Source of the DNA: Pelomonas sp. Root1237
GTDB lineage: Bacteria > Pseudomonadota > Gammaproteobacteria > Burkholderiales > Burkholderiaceae_C
Length of the DNA: 64,000 bases
Assembly (NCBI RefSeq): GCF_001425055.1
Contig: NZ_LMDK01000018.1
Location: 248,001-312,000, forward strand
Direction of reading: 5' to 3'
Position 1 is the first letter of the stretch. Every line of letters begins with the position of its first letter. The position numbers and the translations under genes are program-made. This document shows positions 62,761 to 64,000 of the stretch, piece after piece. Below the pieces are notes generated by a model, which was not told the DNA's origin, made no database searches, and saw only the letters and a program-made list of their open reading frames with translations.

Positions 62761-62768
62761 GCCGCTGC

Positions 62769-63539
62769 CTACTTCAACCCGCCGCTGAGGAACTGCTGCA
62801 ATCGCTCGCACTGCGGGCGCAGCAACATTTCCTTGGGGTTGCCTTCCTCTTCGACCTTGCCCTGGTGCAGGAACAGGCAGTGGTTGGAGACCTCGCGCGC
62901 AAAGCCCATTTCATGGGTCACGACGATCATCGTGCGGCCTTCCGCCGCCAGGTCGCGCATGACCTTGAGGACCTCGCCGACCAGTTCCGGGTCCAGCGCC
63001 GACGTGGGCTCGTCGAACAGCATGACCTCGGGGTCGACCGCCAGCGCCCGGGCAATGGCCACGCGCTGCTGCTCGCCGCCCGACAGCTGGGCCGGGTAGA
63101 CGTTCGCGCGATGCGAGACGCCGACGCGCGCCAGCAGCGCCTGCGCGCGCTCGATGGCCTCGGCCTTGGGCTTGCCCAGCACGTGGATGGGTGCCTCGAT
63201 GACGTTCTCCAGCACTGTCATGTGAGCCCAGAGGTTGAAGTTCTGGAACACCATGGCCAGTTTGGCGCGCCACAGCTGCAGCTGCTGAGGCGAGGCGGCC
63301 TTGAGCGTGCCGTCGCGGTCACGGGTCAGCTTCAGCGCCTCGCCGCACAGGCTCAATTCGCCTTCGTTGGGCTGCTCCAGCAGGTTGAGGCAGCGCAGGA
63401 AGGTGCTCTTGCCCGAGCCCGAGGAGCCGATCAACGTGACGACGTCGCCGCGCCGCGCCGCGAAGGAGATGCCCTTGAGCACCTCGCGATCGCCGAAGCG
63501 CTTGTGGATATTGGTGGCCTGGAGTTGGATATCGCTCAT
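62769..63539 (-). CDS. Amino-acid ABC transporter ATP-binding protein (HisP/ArtP type)
   Basis: The product is 256 residues. Walker A IGSSGSGKST, Q loop MVFQNFNLWAHMT, signature LSGGEQQRVAIA, Walker B VMLFDEPTSALD and H loop VVTHEMG are complete. The insertion between Walker A and Q loop is that of polar amino-acid importers for His, Arg or ornithine. ATG at 63539 is used; GTG 63557 is possible. It follows the AstE-like gene on the same strand. Confidence 0.92.
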   Translation of the reverse strand: MSDIQLQATNIHKRFGDREVLKGISFAARRGDVVTLIGSSGSGKSTFLRCLNLLEQPNEGELSLCGEALKLTRDRDGTLKAASPQQLQLWRAKLAMVFQNFNLWAHMTVLENVIEAPIHVLGKPKAEAIERAQALLARVGVSHRANVYPAQLSGGEQQRVAIARALAVDPEVMLFDEPTSALDPELVGEVLKVMRDLAAEGRTMIVVTHEMGFAREVSNHCLFLHQGKVEEEGNPKEMLLRPQCERLQQFLSGGLK

Positions 63540-63549
63540 GTTGTTCTTG

Positions 63550-64000
63550 TCATGCACCGAGCAGCTTGCCGGTGCGCAGCGCCTCGCGCCCCGCCACTTT
63601 GGCGATGCGCATGCCGGCGCTCGCGAAGCGCACGAAGTCGCGCGCGAAGAACAGGCCGTCCACGGGGCTCTTCAGATCCGTGATCTCGGCGGTGACGGGG
63701 TCGATGACCTGGGCCAGCACATCGCCGGCCCGTACCTCGGCACCCACCTCCTTCAGGAAGGTCAGCACGCCGGCCACGGGCGCCTTGATCGGCATGCTGC
63801 CGGCCAGTGGGCGGGCGTCGCCGACGGCCTCGGGCAGGGCCGGCCTGTCGCCTTTGATCAGGCCACGCCAGCGCAGGAAGTCGACGATGTTCTGCGCGTC
63901 CGCAGCGGCCAACTCGTGCGTCACGTCGACGGCACCGCGCAGCTCCACGGTGACGGACAGGCAGGCCTGCGGGATGGGGAAACGGCCGGCGAAATGCCTG
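63550..64000 (-). CDS. Succinylglutamate desuccinylase/aspartoacylase family protein, 5' end beyond window
   Basis: Only the last 150 codons are seen. TVELRGAVDVTHELAAADAQ and the C-terminal beta barrel, PIKAPVAGVLTFLKEVGAEV and ITDLKSPVDGLFFARD, match the AstE/AspA-type M14-like zinc deacylases. The zinc-binding N-terminal domain lies outside. Next to an amino-acid ABC ATPase it probably belongs to an amino-acid or acyl-amino-acid uptake and hydrolysis operon (inference). Confidence 0.82.
   Translation of the reverse strand, partial: RHFAGRFPIPQACLSVTVELRGAVDVTHELAAADAQNIVDFLRWRGLIKGDRPALPEAVGDARPLAGSMPIKAPVAGVLTFLKEVGAEVRAGDVLAQVIDPVTAEITDLKSPVDGLFFARDFVRFASAGMRIAKVAGREALRTGKLLGA

Overview
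The window is GC-rich, gene-dense chromosomal DNA from a betaproteobacterium, most likely a Burkholderiales member of the Rubrivivax/Leptothrix/Roseateles kind. That placement is an inference from gene content: PEP-CTERM proteins with the TPR partner PrsT, the order hda - HAD phosphatase - pcnB - folK, a DUF3579 gene beside argD-argF, and a polyhydroxybutyrate-type bdhA/patatin locus. I see no tRNA, rRNA, CRISPR array, transposase or prophage gene. Most genes are housekeeping, packed into short operons with many ATGA/GTGA start-stop overlaps.

Layout. 1-4.4 kb: a cut-off PPIase-like membrane protein, a DUF3604 protein, a divergent PCu(A)C-like protein and a PEP-CTERM protein. 4.4-8.7 kb: arginine genes argD-argF (with a stray second copy of the argF 3' end), DUF3579, an alpha/beta hydrolase and rpsT. 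8.7-18.8 kb: murJ, a SirB1-type protein, an AI-2E-family permease, hda, a HAD phosphatase, pcnB, folK, DUF486, a DUF47/Pit phosphate-uptake pair, TM2 and GNAT genes. 18.8-21.1 kb: the rpsP-rimM-trmD-rplS ribosome/tRNA operon. 21.1-25.3 kb: a Nudix hydrolase and a late cobalamin pathway set (CobD/CbiB-like, cobT, cobS, cobC). 25.3-34.2 kb: an acyltransferase, an S9 peptidase lipoprotein, Tim44-domain, SDR, RluA-type pseudouridine synthase, EamA permease, quinone oxidoreductase and histidine kinase genes. 34.3-40.7 kb: lspA, a DUF1269-like protein on the opposite strand, ileS, ribF, an RsuA-type synthase and DUF3617. 40.8-48.4 kb: two acyl-CoA dehydrogenases, a second PEP-CTERM protein with a sigma-54-type promoter, PrsT, a retropepsin-like protease and YajQ. 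48.5-52.7 kb: murB, a secreted ATP-dependent DNA ligase, a LexA-box microgene, argG, a small GNAT and YaeQ. 52.8-64 kb: a secreted coiled-coil protein, an M3 peptidase, a lipoprotein with a calcium-loop motif, a YeeE - patatin - cupin - bdhA - FAD oxidoreductase group divergent from a LysR regulator, DUF454, and an ABC ATPase with the end of an AstE-like gene.

The strongest candidate for something undescribed is at 50356-50480. It is a 26-codon gene with a good ribosome-binding site, placed directly under a perfect LexA-type operator (two 9-bp inverted arms), in the gap between argG and a secreted DNA ligase gene. It looks like an SOS-induced cationic amphipathic microprotein. Other notable points are a modular intergenic repeat family in which two copies keep the same hairpin architecture while the stem sequence changes on both sides; a synonymously diverged duplicate of the argF tail that looks like an integration scar; a canonical -24/-12 promoter in front of the second PEP-CTERM gene; and an opposite-strand gene plus repeat that split the usual ribF-ileS-lspA operon.
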